Of a stretch of DNA of 64,000 bases, positions 1 through 64,000 are shown in pieces; positions within the stretch are counted from its first letter, which is position 1, and every line of letters starts with the position of its first letter. The stretch covers positions 11,277,958-11,341,957 of the forward strand of contig NC_082694.2 of NCBI RefSeq assembly GCF_949987515.2, in the 5' to 3' direction. The DNA comes from Delphinus delphis. Lineage: Eukaryota; Chordata; Mammalia; Artiodactyla; Delphinidae. A model generated the notes under the pieces. It was not told the origin of the DNA and ran no database searches. It saw nothing but the letters and a program-made list of their open reading frames with translations. The translations under genes and the position numbers were made by a program.

Positions 1-460
1 GACAAAAAAGTTGCAAGAATAAAAACAGAACCGCTGAACACCTCTTACCTGGATTCACCAATTTTATTGATTTTTAAACTTCTTGCATTAAGAACCAGTT
101 ATTTTGGGTAATTTTGGTCTCTTTCCAAAAAAGATGATATACATATCAAACACATAGTAAAAACATTATTAAAGACATTAAAGGAAAATATGATTATATC
201 TGAAATTTAGGATCTCAAGTCCCCAGAATCTGAATGGTAAAAAGTGTATATCGTAAAGAACGGAACACGTCCGGAGCTCACACAGGATGCACGCTGAGCA
301 CAGTGCTTTGCGTCTGAAGTAAGTGATTCACACTGATGCTATTCTAAATATTTTATTCCAAATGTCACCTTCAGAAGCAGAAGATAAAGGCTGGCAGAGG
401 TTACATTTACTCAAAGCATGATGCACTGTTGTACGTGAGGAAACTGCAAAGACTTCTCAC

Positions 461-55535
<55,075 letters not shown>

Positions 55536-55565
55536 CTCCTTCGCCTCGGCGCGGAGCTCACGCCG

Positions 55566-55579
55566 GTCGTCAGGGAAAC
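55566..55579 (-). promoter_or_regulatory. X-box-like RFX motif
   Basis: GTCGTC-AG-GGAAAC on the plus strand fits RYYNYY-N2-RRNRAC; the minus strand reads GTTTCC-CT-GACGAC. It lies 31 bp upstream of the NPHP1 ATG. RFX factors use such sites in ciliary gene promoters (family knowledge). Occupancy is inferred. Confidence 0.55.
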
Positions 55580-55792
55580 CAAGACGGCGGCACCGGAAGG
55601 TGACGCCATCACCGCGCGCCCGCCTCGCAGCCCGACTGCCTGGTGCGGGAAGAGTGTGGGGATGATTCTCCCTCGAGGAAGCCGCTCCGCCAGCCCGCAG
55701 GTCCTGAGCTCACTGACCAGCTACTCACCTTTTTCTCGCCAGTCCGAAAGGATTGGGGTGGAGATGAGGGGGAATGCCCTGCGGCGTCCGAA

Positions 55793-55812
55793 ACTACAAG
55801 TCCCATAATACC
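55793..55812 (+). promoter_or_regulatory. ZNF143/THAP11-type motif
   Basis: ACTACAAGTCCCATAATACC closely matches the ACTACAAnTCCCAnnATgC class of motif found in many CpG and bidirectional promoters. It lies about 260 bp upstream of the NPHP1 ATG. Confidence 0.6.
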
Positions 55813-55848
55813 CAGTACTACCACGACATTCCTCCTGGGGTACTGGGT
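55810..55848. repeat. Inverted repeat acccagtac/gtactgggt
   Basis: Perfect 9-bp arms (55810-55818 and 55840-55848) with a 21-bp loop, overlapping the end of the ZNF143-type motif. Confidence 0.8.
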
Positions 55849-55929
55849 GTTTTGGCAGTTGTTTTCTGACACCAGTTTTTCTAAACTAACCTTAAGATAC
55901 AATTTAAGCATCTCAATGTCTTAAATTAA

Positions 55930-58610
55930 CTGCAAGCATAGCTTGCCTATATGGCCTTAATGGGATACGTGGTTCTGGCGCATACTCTCACTTCAAAAAG
56001 GCAGTGTTAAATTCTTTGCCACTTGGGATACTGCTGAAGTATCACTTCATTGTAGTTTTGCACACGGTCCATCCTGAGTTCTGGGAAGATGGTGACTCTG
56101 TTCTACAGCAATCTTGTGAGCACCTAATTATGAGCTCCATTTTACATCTCTCAGGGAGGTTGTAATAACATTTCCCCAAGTGGGACTCAGTCCTATAAAT
56201 CCAATTCCCAAACTCTTTCCACTACACCGAATAAGGATGACGACCTGAGCTCACTTTTCAAAAGATGAACCACACTGATGTGTTCTTCAGTACAACACAC
56301 AAGGTAATTCCACAGGCCCAACTGCCATGTTATTTGCAATACTTTTTTCTTCAATAGAGAGAAGTGAAAAGCGCCCACCGCACTGAATTTTCAGGGTGAA
56401 CACACCCCCATGTAAGTAACATAACCCAGATTTGGATACAGAATGTGACCAGCACTCTAGTGGTCTTCCCCTCCTTCTAGTCCCTGCCCACCTCCACCCC
56501 CTACACCAAATGTAAACACTATCCCAATCTCTAACTGTAAAAATCTGTCTTGCCTCTTTTTTGAACTGAATAATGGAATCACGCAGTGTACTGGCATCTT
56601 GTCAGGCTTCTTTCATTCAACTTGTTTGTGCAATGAATCTATATCATCGCGTGGGTTGTAGTTTGTTCATTCTCATTGCTCTCTGATGTTTCATTGTATG
56701 ACATACTCTAATATACTCATCCATTCTACTCTTTTTTGTATCTCATGTCTTTACTTTGAAGTAATTTCTCCACCATGGCTCATGATACTTAAAAGTTCAC
56801 TTAAACAGCCATAGTTTTTCCATTGAAAATCTAACAACAAATGAGGAAGTAGTAAGTACTACAAAGTATTTTTAGATGGATTAATAAATCGGTACTTCTA
56901 AGTGATCTTGTTAGAGGTAAGCAAAAAGAAAAAACTACACTAAAGACAACCCATCATTTATGAAATCCTCATTTATTTTATATATGTCTATAAAATTTTT
57001 TTTAAAAAATCTACCTACTTTATAGGGATTTCCATATTTTAAATGGAAAAGTTACAGGGTCATGAAGATGGTAAAACTCTATATTGGTAAAAATAAACAA
57101 AATAAACCCCCTACACATGTATATATGTATGAGGAAGGGTGCAAAAAAGGTTTATTACTCTTGTTCATCTCGGGTGGAAAGATGCTTTGATTTTATACAT
57201 TTTTGTACACTATTCAGCATGAGCAGCATTTATTCCTTATGATTCCTGCATCAGTATCATCCATATCACTTGGGTGACTGTTAGAAATGCATATTCTCAG
57301 GCCTCACCATAGACCCACAGGATCAGAATCTAAATTTTATCAATACCCCAGTGTTTCACGTGCACCTTCAAGTTTGAGAAATACCGCTTAGGTATTCACC
57401 ATGCCGTAAGGAGTGAGATTACTCAGCTAGCTGCCTTCTTTTTCATTAACTTACATTTCTTTTGACTTGTAATGCTCAGTATAGTCGCTTTAGCACTAGT
57501 CACTGCTTCTGTTGTCATCCCTTGATGCCATTATGAAAATCAGAGTAACCTACAAGACCGTTTTGAAGTGAGGTAGCCGAAACCAAAGCAAACCACGGCC
57601 ATTGCTTCTCCCGAGAACAAGCTATTTCATAAAACTCGTTATCATTTTCTTCCATCAGTGTGTTACAATGTATATCAACTCTGTGTTACAATGTATATCA
57701 ACTTTGTACCGCTGTCTCACAGGAGATACTGAAAAAGAATTTAACAGCTTCCAGACTAGTGGTTAACATGGAAAATGTAACATCTCCATGTAAGCCAACA
57801 GTTTCAGGGAAAAAAACCAAACACATTTAAGTGGGGCAAGGGGTAGACAGCTAGAGGTGAAACAGTGAGAGGAAATGTCGGGGGGAATTGTCCACCACAG
57901 GGCTGGGAACACATGGGCACAGTGTAAAGAGGCAGTAGGCAGAAAACGAGGGGCAGACTGAGTGGTGTAGGGTGGCTGAAAACCGCGTAAGGACTAGACA
58001 GGCCTCGGGGGTGAACAGCACAGGCCCAGAGGGGCAGGATGACAGAACATTGGGGTGAGACAGGAGAGGGAGACGAGTGTGTCCGGGTGCTGCACATAAG
58101 TAATGGGAAAGGAGTCACATTGGAAAGACCAGGTCCACCAGGAAAGTGGCACAAGAACAGGCCCATACGGGCAGAACTGGTCATAACCTAGATGCTTAAC
58201 CAGGAACAAACCAACAGTCTGGAGGCACCGTGGATGTGCCATAAGAAACCTACCTTGTCTCAAAGAGCCTCAACTCCCTGACCCTCAGTGATGAATGGTG
58301 ACTCAGATACTTCAGCCACCTGCAGCCCAGACGGAATGGCGCTCTAAGAACCAACATTTCGGTCCTTAAGTACTGCATTCACAGAATGCAAATGAAGTTG
58401 GAAGTAATAAAGCATAACGGCCCTCCTAAAATGGAAGAAAAAAAAGCTCTCTGTGGAAACAACTTTCCCGAATTTTCTTATGTTAATACGGACCTGATCC
58501 TAAATTTACTGAGAAACAAAATGAATCTTTATAGGAATGAGCAAGGGCAGTGTTCTAGAAAACACCTCTGGAAAATCAAAAATAACCTGGGACTTGGTCA
58601 CTCTTGATTT
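55930..58610. other. NPHP1-MTLN intergenic stretch
   Basis: 56440-56760 looks like old antisense L1 ('aactgaataatggaatcacgcag ... cattgtatgacatactc'). A 23-bp tandem duplication lies at 57659-57704. The rest is not recognised; any 3' exon or poly(A) site of MTLN would have to be in or near here, but I could not place it. Confidence 0.45.
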
Positions 58611-58617
58611 TCAGACA

Positions 58618-58858
58618 CAGTTATCCCTCGGTATCATCGGAGGATATCATCCTGGAACCCCAGGAGCTGCCACGGATACCAAAATCCAAGGCTGCTCAAG
58701 CGCCACAGTTGGCCCTTCCTATCCATGTTTCCGCAGGCACAGACTCAACCAGCCATGGATAGTAAGTGGACAGTGGGCCACTTACATATAGATTTATTGA
58801 AAACAATCTACATGTAAGTGAACCTGTGCAATTCAAACCCATGTTCAAGGGTCAACTG
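58618..58858. mobile_element. Pogo/Tigger-type DNA transposon relic (MER2-like)
   Basis: About 241 bp with terminal inverted repeats cagttatccctcggtatc at the left and, on the opposite strand, cagttgacccttgaacatg at the right. Non-autonomous length, no transposase. The family name is from memory. Confidence 0.75.
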
Positions 58859-58864
58859 TAGTTG

Positions 58865-59860
58865 GGATTTATCACTAAGGTCTATTCAATGAGGTTTCTC
58901 CTTCACATGTATACTCCATAATGACACAAATGAAACTTCTGTCAGTAAAAACTTATACTTCGTGCCTGGAGTATGTTGTCAGCCTCAGATGTGTAAAGGT
59001 CTTACATACATTACCCCTACCTCAGTTATTTTTACATAGCCATTTGCTTTCCAGAATAGGTCCAGCAAAACTGCTAACCAAAGGGAATCATAGTGGTTCC
59101 TAGACCAACTTTGCTTTGCAGTTGTACCAAGGAACCAGCATAGATTCTTTAGAAAACAAGATATCTGACCAAAGACAGTAATTATAAGTTTTGAGGATCA
59201 AATCTCTTAATTCAGTAAGCTGCATAGGAGGCAAGATACTCCTTTTCCTTTTAATAAAAGGTTCAAATATGTTTAATTTTTTTATTTTAAAAATAAAATT
59301 GATTCATAAAGTGCAAGGAGAAACTATTTCTGTCCAGTTCTCTATATCCATCTTCAACAAGCTGTTGGAAACAGAAAAGAGAAATAAAAATTAGGAATAC
59401 ATAATGGTTAACTTCAAATTATTCTATTGTTTAGTTAAACCATGAACAAGAAGATCTGGTGTTACAGATAAGAAAACTGCGACCCTGTAAATTTGCAGAG
59501 CTCTGATGAAAAAGCCAGGACTAGACTCAAGGTTCCTGACTTTCAAGCCATTGCCAGCCTGCCAAGGACCTAAGAATTTAGACTGGAGATGACAAAACAT
59601 GAATGCAAAGATGTACTATGGTGCTACCAAGGATATTTTAAAAAATAAATTGATGTGGGGAGGGGGGAAGGGGGTGGTAGGAACACCTCCACGGTCCTTT
59701 TTTTCATTTTCTATTCTTTCCAGTATTTTCCATTTTGAAGCTTAATGTTGCCAAGGTGCAACGACTTTGCACGCGGTTAAGACAGTCCCGTTAAACGCAC
59801 GCAGTGAACTACGATACCAAAATGTGAGTTATTAGGGAAAACAGAACTTCCTCCTCTTTC
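58865..59860. other. Intergenic or MTLN-intronic stretch
   Basis: No repeat or exon recognised. A purine-rich gggg-tract lies at 59655-59675. Confidence 0.4.
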
Positions 59861-59864
59861 TGGT

Positions 59865-60420
59865 GCCTGGGGGGACAAGTCACCTCCTGTGGGCTCTCCA
59901 AAGACCCTCCTGTCCCAAGATATCCGGCCGTCCCCGAAGTCTCCCCATAAGGCGTCGCTGTAAGTACTGCTCACCGACTCCGGCAAGAGCCCGGCACTGC
60001 GAGCGGAGAGAGTGTGGCGAGCCTGGCTTCGGCTGGAGCCCCGCGCCGGAGAGGCGAGGTGGCCTCGAGGTGGCCGCGCGGTGGCCGGCGGGGACCGACA
60101 GCGCGGGGATCTCAGGCCAGGTCCAGCTTCTTCTGCGTCGCCGCCAGCTTGTCTTGCAGCCTCTTCTTTCTCCAGTCCAGGTAGCGCCGCCGCAGCCGGT
60201 TTGCCTGCCAGCCCACGAGCACTCCGGAGGCGAAGGCCACCAGCACGGACAGCTGCAACGTCCTCTCGGACACGTCCGCCATCGCGGCTCCCAGGCTTGC
60301 AGCGCGGCCTACGGCGCGGCGGCCGGGTCAAAAGGCGCAGCGCGTTTCGGGGCGGGGCGCGGGCCGTGAGAGCCCGGCGCGCCTTGCCGCGCAGCTCTTG
60401 CAATTTAAAGATTCGTTGAT
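59865..60420 (-). promoter_or_regulatory. MTLN: CpG island and MTLN promoter region
   Basis: Dense CpG stretch covering the mitoregulin ORF and about 130 bp upstream. A GC box (ggggcggggc, 60349-60358) lies about 70 bp upstream of the ATG. There is no obvious TATA box, as expected for a housekeeping-type CpG promoter. The transcription start is not determined. A strong splice donor (GTCG|GTGAGC on the minus strand, exon end at 59975) follows the stop codon, so the first exon may end there with the 3' UTR continuing in a later exon. That is inference. Confidence 0.7.
60112..60282 (-). CDS. MTLN: Mitoregulin micropeptide (56 aa)
   Basis: Complete single-exon ORF of 56 codons plus TGA. It starts MADVSERTLQLSVLVAFASG and ends KLAATQKKLDLA. 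I recognise it as mitoregulin (MTLN; earlier LINC00116, MOXI, MPM), a single-pass peptide of the mitochondrial inner membrane that supports fatty-acid oxidation, respiratory complexes and cristae (family knowledge). A hydrophobic segment at about residues 9-25 is followed by a strongly basic, amphipathic tail (NRLRRRYLDWRKKRLQDK). The start has G at -3 and G at +4, a good Kozak context. The ORF sits in a CpG island about 4.6 kb upstream of NPHP1 on the same strand, matching the human gene order. It differs by about one or two conservative residues from the human peptide as I recall it, which argues for a maintained coding gene. Confidence 0.97.
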   Translation of the reverse strand: MADVSERTLQLSVLVAFASGVLVGWQANRLRRRYLDWRKKRLQDKLAATQKKLDLA

Positions 60421-60424
60421 CTCG

Positions 60425-60965
60425 CCTGCTGATGAAGACTTGCCCCGCCCTTGGATAGCCCCACAGTTACCTCCTCTGAACCCCTACCATGCTTATTGTT
60501 TGGCTTTCATCAGATGTTGCCTTGATCTATTATTATTAGCTGACTACGGTGGTGCGTCTTTCCAACCTCATGGTCAGCTCAACCTCTTTGTATTTTCTCT
60601 CAGCAGCAGAATGCGAGCCAAATATGTGACTTTAAATTTTCTGGGAACCCATTTAAAAAAATTCAAACAGATGAAATTATTGTTAGTAACGTATTTTACT
60701 TAGCTTAATATACATAAAGGATGTTATCTTTTCAACATGTAATCAGAAAAGCTATTAATGAGATCTTTTATTCTTTTTTTATACTAAGACTTTGAAATCT
60801 GGTGTAGATGTTATAATTAACAGCACATCTCAATTTGAACACTAAATTTTCGGTGGAGAGACCTGATCAGTTTCTAGAATTCACAAAAGTTAGTTGAAAA
60901 ATTAGATTCATGTACCCACATTGTTTCAAACACATGTAAAAATTTCTCCAATATCTGAGTTGAGT
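60425..60965. other. Upstream of MTLN, nothing recognised
   Basis: AT-rich, no named repeat or gene. Confidence 0.4.
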
Positions 60966-60968
60966 ATC

Positions 60969-61296
60969 TTTTTTAAAATAAATAAATTTATTTATTTATT
61001 TATGGCCGCTTTGGGTCTTCATTGCTGCGTGCGGGCTTTCTCTAGTGAGCAGGGGCTACTCTTTGTTGTGGTGTGTGAGCTTCTCATTTAAGTGGCTTCT
61101 CTTGTTGGGGAGCATGGGCTCTAGGCACGCGGGCTTCAATAGTTGTGGCACGCAGGCTCCAGAGCGCAGGCTCAGTAGTTGTGGCACATGGGCTTAGTTG
61201 CTCCACGGCATGTGGGATCTTCCTGGACCAGGGATCAAACCTGTGTCCCCTGCATTGGCAGGCGGATTCATAACCACTGTGTCACCAGGGAAGTCC
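60969..61296 (-). mobile_element. Long tRNA-derived SINE
   Basis: Antisense long subtype with (aataaat) tail. The flanks share gagtat. Confidence 0.9.
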
Positions 61297-61494
61297 GAGT
61301 ATTGGTTTTTAAACTAAATTTTATTAAGTTGTTTTTAAAAATTCAGAAATCAGTTCTTCAGTCACACTAGTCACATAAGGGGCTAGTGGCTACCATATTG
61401 GACAGCAAGGTCTAGAGAGCCATTCTATTCCACAACTAACACTGGGTCAGATTTGTGGGGCTAGAGGGAAAACAAATTCTAATGATGAAATTCA

Positions 61495-62012
61495 TTCTGG
61501 TGGACAGACCCTAAGGTAACCCCCAACAATTTCCACTCCTGAAGTTCATGTCTTAAGTCCTTCCCCTAGAGTATGGGCTGATCTGTGATTTGCTGGAAGG
61601 TCACTCCTTATGTGATATACCTTATGTGATATAAAACTTCTTAACAGACTGAAGGCTCCCGTTGTGGGCTTGATGAAGTAAGCAAACATGTTGGAGAAGC
61701 TTATATAGTAAAGAAATATGGGTAGCCTCTAGGAACAGCAGCATGCCTCCAGCCAACAGCCAGCAAAAAGCTAGAGCCCTCAGTCCTACAACCACAAGGA
61801 AATTAACTTTGCCTGTAACATGAATAGGCTTGGAAGCAGATTCTTCCCCAGTGCAGCCTCCAGATGAGATTACAGCTTGGCTGATGCTTTGATTGTAGCC
61901 TTGTGAGACCCTAACAGAGGACCCATGTGCCTGGACCCCTAACCCATGGAAAGTTGAGATTATAACTGTGTGTTGTGGTAATTTGTTACACAGCAATAGA
62001 AAACAGATACAG
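61495..62012 (+). repeat. MaLR/MLT-type LTR relic
   Basis: 'tggtggacagaccctaaggtaacccccaac' at the left and 'gtgttgtggtaatttgttacacagcaatagaaaac' at the right are landmarks of ancient mammalian LTRs. A 14-bp stretch (ccttatgtgatata) is tandemly repeated near 61605-61634. Confidence 0.55.
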
Positions 62013-62529
62013 TCACGAAAGGGAGACCAGCACATGGAGCCTGAACTCTTTTAGAGCATGGGCCTGACCTAGCCTCTCTATAGATATCAGCAATTGGACT
62101 TTCATACTTGAGATGAAACCTGTCTTACTAGGGTGATGATAAAGACAGTATCGGGTCCAATGTGAATTCAAGTCTGCCATGCTTAATGATCATTTACTTA
62201 GCAAATATTTCTTGAATGTTGCAGTAGGTATTGGGAATGTAGAGGTGAATACGGCACAATAGCTGCCCTCAGACAGCTTAGTGCAGAGTGAAAGAGAGGG
62301 AAAAAAATAATTATGACACACTCTGATGAATTGGAATATACAGTTAAGTATGTAGCTTAGCCTTTAAAAAAGAAAAAAAAACCCTCAGAAACCTTCTCTT
62401 TCTTTCATATTCCGTTCAATCTATTAGTCAATCCTGTAGGTTCTAGTGGAAGAACCCTTCACATATTGAGGTACAGGGAAGTCATTCTGGCTTATACGTG
62501 ATGTGCCTTGAACTTTATGCTAACTAAAA

Positions 62530-63045
62530 CAGCCTGTCTTATGGCCTGTCAAACATACATTATACATCTGCATTAACCATTAAAGAAATCGCCCACCATC
62601 TAGTAATACAAAGGGATAAGTAGCAACCCACTGCAGTTGCCCACCTAGAGTACCCCCTGAGGGAAATGTAGGGAAAAAAAAATGGATGGGTCATTCTGTG
62701 ATTTGAATAGATGGTCCTTAGGTAGTTAAGATGCATACCTCAGAAAGAATTTCAATGACCCCAGATTTTTGCATCTTCTCTTACATAGAAAGGCACTAAA
62801 ATCATTAAGTTGTGATATGTGTTCTTTGTGATTGGCAGTAATCTTTTACCAAGATGTACGCTTGACTACGTGTATTTCCTAGCCAAAAAAAAAAATCATG
62901 TATATATACTCCTCCCCTACCCCTTCAGAGCAGTCTCTCAGAGCTACTGAGAGGCTGTTTCCCAGGCTATAGTCCTCAGTTTGACTCAAATAAAACTCTC
63001 TTCTATTCTTATTATAGATTGTTTATTGATTATTTGCATCAACAT
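62530..63045 (+). mobile_element. Probable solo ERV LTR
   Basis: TATA-like 'tgtatatatac' (about 62898), 'gagcagtctctcagagctactgagaggctgtttcccaggctatagtcc' and AATAAA (about 62988) follow retroviral LTR order. The left edge is uncertain and no viral genes are present. Confidence 0.55.
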
Positions 63046-63355
63046 TTCTACTTTCAAAATATGACCAGAATTAAACTTCTTCTCACCTTACTGCTACCAC
63101 GGCACCCAAGCTACCATCATCTCTTACCTGAGATACTGCAATAGCCCCTATCACGTTTCTGTGCTTCCATATCTGTCCATGACATTCTATTCTCAATACA
63201 GCAGCCCGAGTGAGCCTTTGAAATCAGAAGGTGGACCGTGCAATGCCTCTGCTCCAACTCTGCAGTGCCCAAAGCCCCTGCATGGTCAGCTCTCCTCTTC
63301 CTCTTACATCTCACTGGCCTGCTCACTGTTTCATTTGTTTTTCGCCTCATTGTTT

Positions 63356-63554
63356 TTTTTTTTAAGATTTTTTTTTCGATGTGGACCATTTTTAAAGTCT
63401 TTATTGAACTTGTTACATTATTGCTTCTGTTTTATGTTTTTGGTTTTTTGGCTGCGACGCTTTTGGGATCTTAGCTCCCCGACCAGAGATCGAACCAGCA
63501 CCCCCTGCATTGGAAGGTGAAGTCTCAACCACTGGACTGCCAGGGAAGTCCCTG
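63356..63554 (-). mobile_element. tRNA-derived SINE with long 3' tail
   Basis: Antisense, same tail type as 53919. 10-bp duplication ctcattgttt (63346-63355 and 63555-63564). Confidence 0.9.
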
Positions 63555-63736
63555 CTCATTGTTTCTTGAGCTCACAAGGTTCGGTGCTACCTACGAACAT
63601 TTGCATGTGCAGTTCCCCTGGCTGGCATACTCTTCCCCCAGATACCTGCATGACTAACTCCTTCACCTCCTTTTTTGATTCTCCTCTCTGAGCTTCCGTT
63701 TCCTTAACTCTAAAGTGGGGATGGTAACCAATACCT

Positions 63737-63875
63737 GTTATGGGCCTAATCGTGTCCCCCCCATACCAAATTCATGTGCTGAAGTCCTAACACCCCAGCA
63801 CCTCAAAATGTGGCCCTATGTGGAGTTACGGTTTTCACAAATGTAATTAAGTTAAAATGAGGTCATTAGGGTGAA
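63737..63875 (+). repeat. MLT1-type LTR fragment
   Basis: 'tgttatgggcctaatcgtgtcccccccataccaaattcatgtgctgaagtcctaac ... aatgaggtcattagggtg' is the 5' part of a MaLR LTR. Confidence 0.8.
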
Positions 63876-64000
63876 TATTTGTCAAGCATCTGATACAGTG
63901 TCTGGAAAACAAAAGGTTTTCAATAAGTATTTGTTGAATGGAAATTTCTGGAAGTGGTGTGGAATGGTTTCCATCAATACCTTGCAAGTAACCACTGGTG

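Larger units (their letters stand above)
55536..55860 (-). promoter_or_regulatory. NPHP1: NPHP1 promoter / 5' UTR region
   Basis: GC-rich region directly upstream of the NPHP1 ATG. Visible elements: an X-box-like palindrome (55566-55579), an ETS core ccggaag (55593-55599), a CRE-like tgacg just after it, a CCAAT box on the minus strand (attgg at 55752-55756), and a ZNF143/THAP11-type motif (55793-55812). No TATA box was seen. Start sites and the possibility of divergent transcription are not determined. Confidence 0.7.

Noticed and set aside
57804..58184. 126-codon Pro/Ser-rich minus-strand frame between the genes
   Set aside because: No domain, no splice or promoter context, and composition typical of a chance frame.
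60321..60336. gggtcaaaaggcgcag resembling a nuclear-receptor DR1 site upstream of MTLN
   Set aside because: Only the first half-site fits; the second half (aaggcg) is poor. Too weak to call a PPAR/HNF4 element.
59777..60403. 208-codon open frame on the minus strand enclosing the MTLN ORF in another frame
   Set aside because: It starts at TTG, not ATG, and is Arg/Ala/Pro/Gly-rich as expected of any open frame in a CpG island. The overlapping mitoregulin frame is the recognisable protein.

Overview
This is nuclear DNA from a mammal. Many of its repeats are tRNA-Glu-derived SINEs with the cetartiodactyl (CHR-type) head, together with L1 3' ends of whale/ruminant type. The short ~205 bp SINE copies, with long A tails and still-clear target-site duplications, suggest a cetacean, probably a toothed whale. 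That assignment comes from pattern recognition and was not searched.

The window is gene-sparse and holds two protein-coding genes, both on the minus strand. Positions 461-55535 carry exons 1-17 of NPHP1 (nephrocystin-1), the ciliary transition-zone scaffold. All 17 coding segments join in phase with GT-AG splice sites and give 532 codons plus one base. I found no further exon left of 461, so the C-terminal exons should lie outside the window. Positions 60112-60282 carry an intact 56-codon ORF for mitoregulin (MTLN), an inner-mitochondrial-membrane micropeptide often filed as a lncRNA. The order NPHP1-MTLN, same strand, agrees with the human 2q13 arrangement as I know it.

The NPHP1 promoter region (about 55536-55860) is GC-rich. 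It contains an RFX X-box-like motif, a ZNF143/THAP11-type motif, an ETS core and a CCAAT box on the minus strand. MTLN sits in a dense CpG island (about 59865-60400) with a GC box upstream of its ATG.

Most of the remainder is introns and intergenic DNA filled with transposon remains: L1 fragments in both orientations, a HAL1-like stretch, about 25 tRNA-derived SINEs, solo or partial LTRs, MIR/L2 relics, a pogo/Tigger-type DNA transposon relic and several microsatellites. Several nested or repeated insertions can be read from target-site duplications: a young L1 inside an old L1 (4021-4904), two SINEs at one target (18417-18882), a three-SINE mosaic (41521-42432), and a solo LTR inside an antisense L1 (24585-25199). 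A 47-bp insertion-like block at 3797-3843 matches two separate upstream segments and looks like templated repair filler.

Most of the long open frames are SINE, L1 or CpG-island artefacts. No CRISPR, viral gene set, rRNA or functional tRNA was seen.
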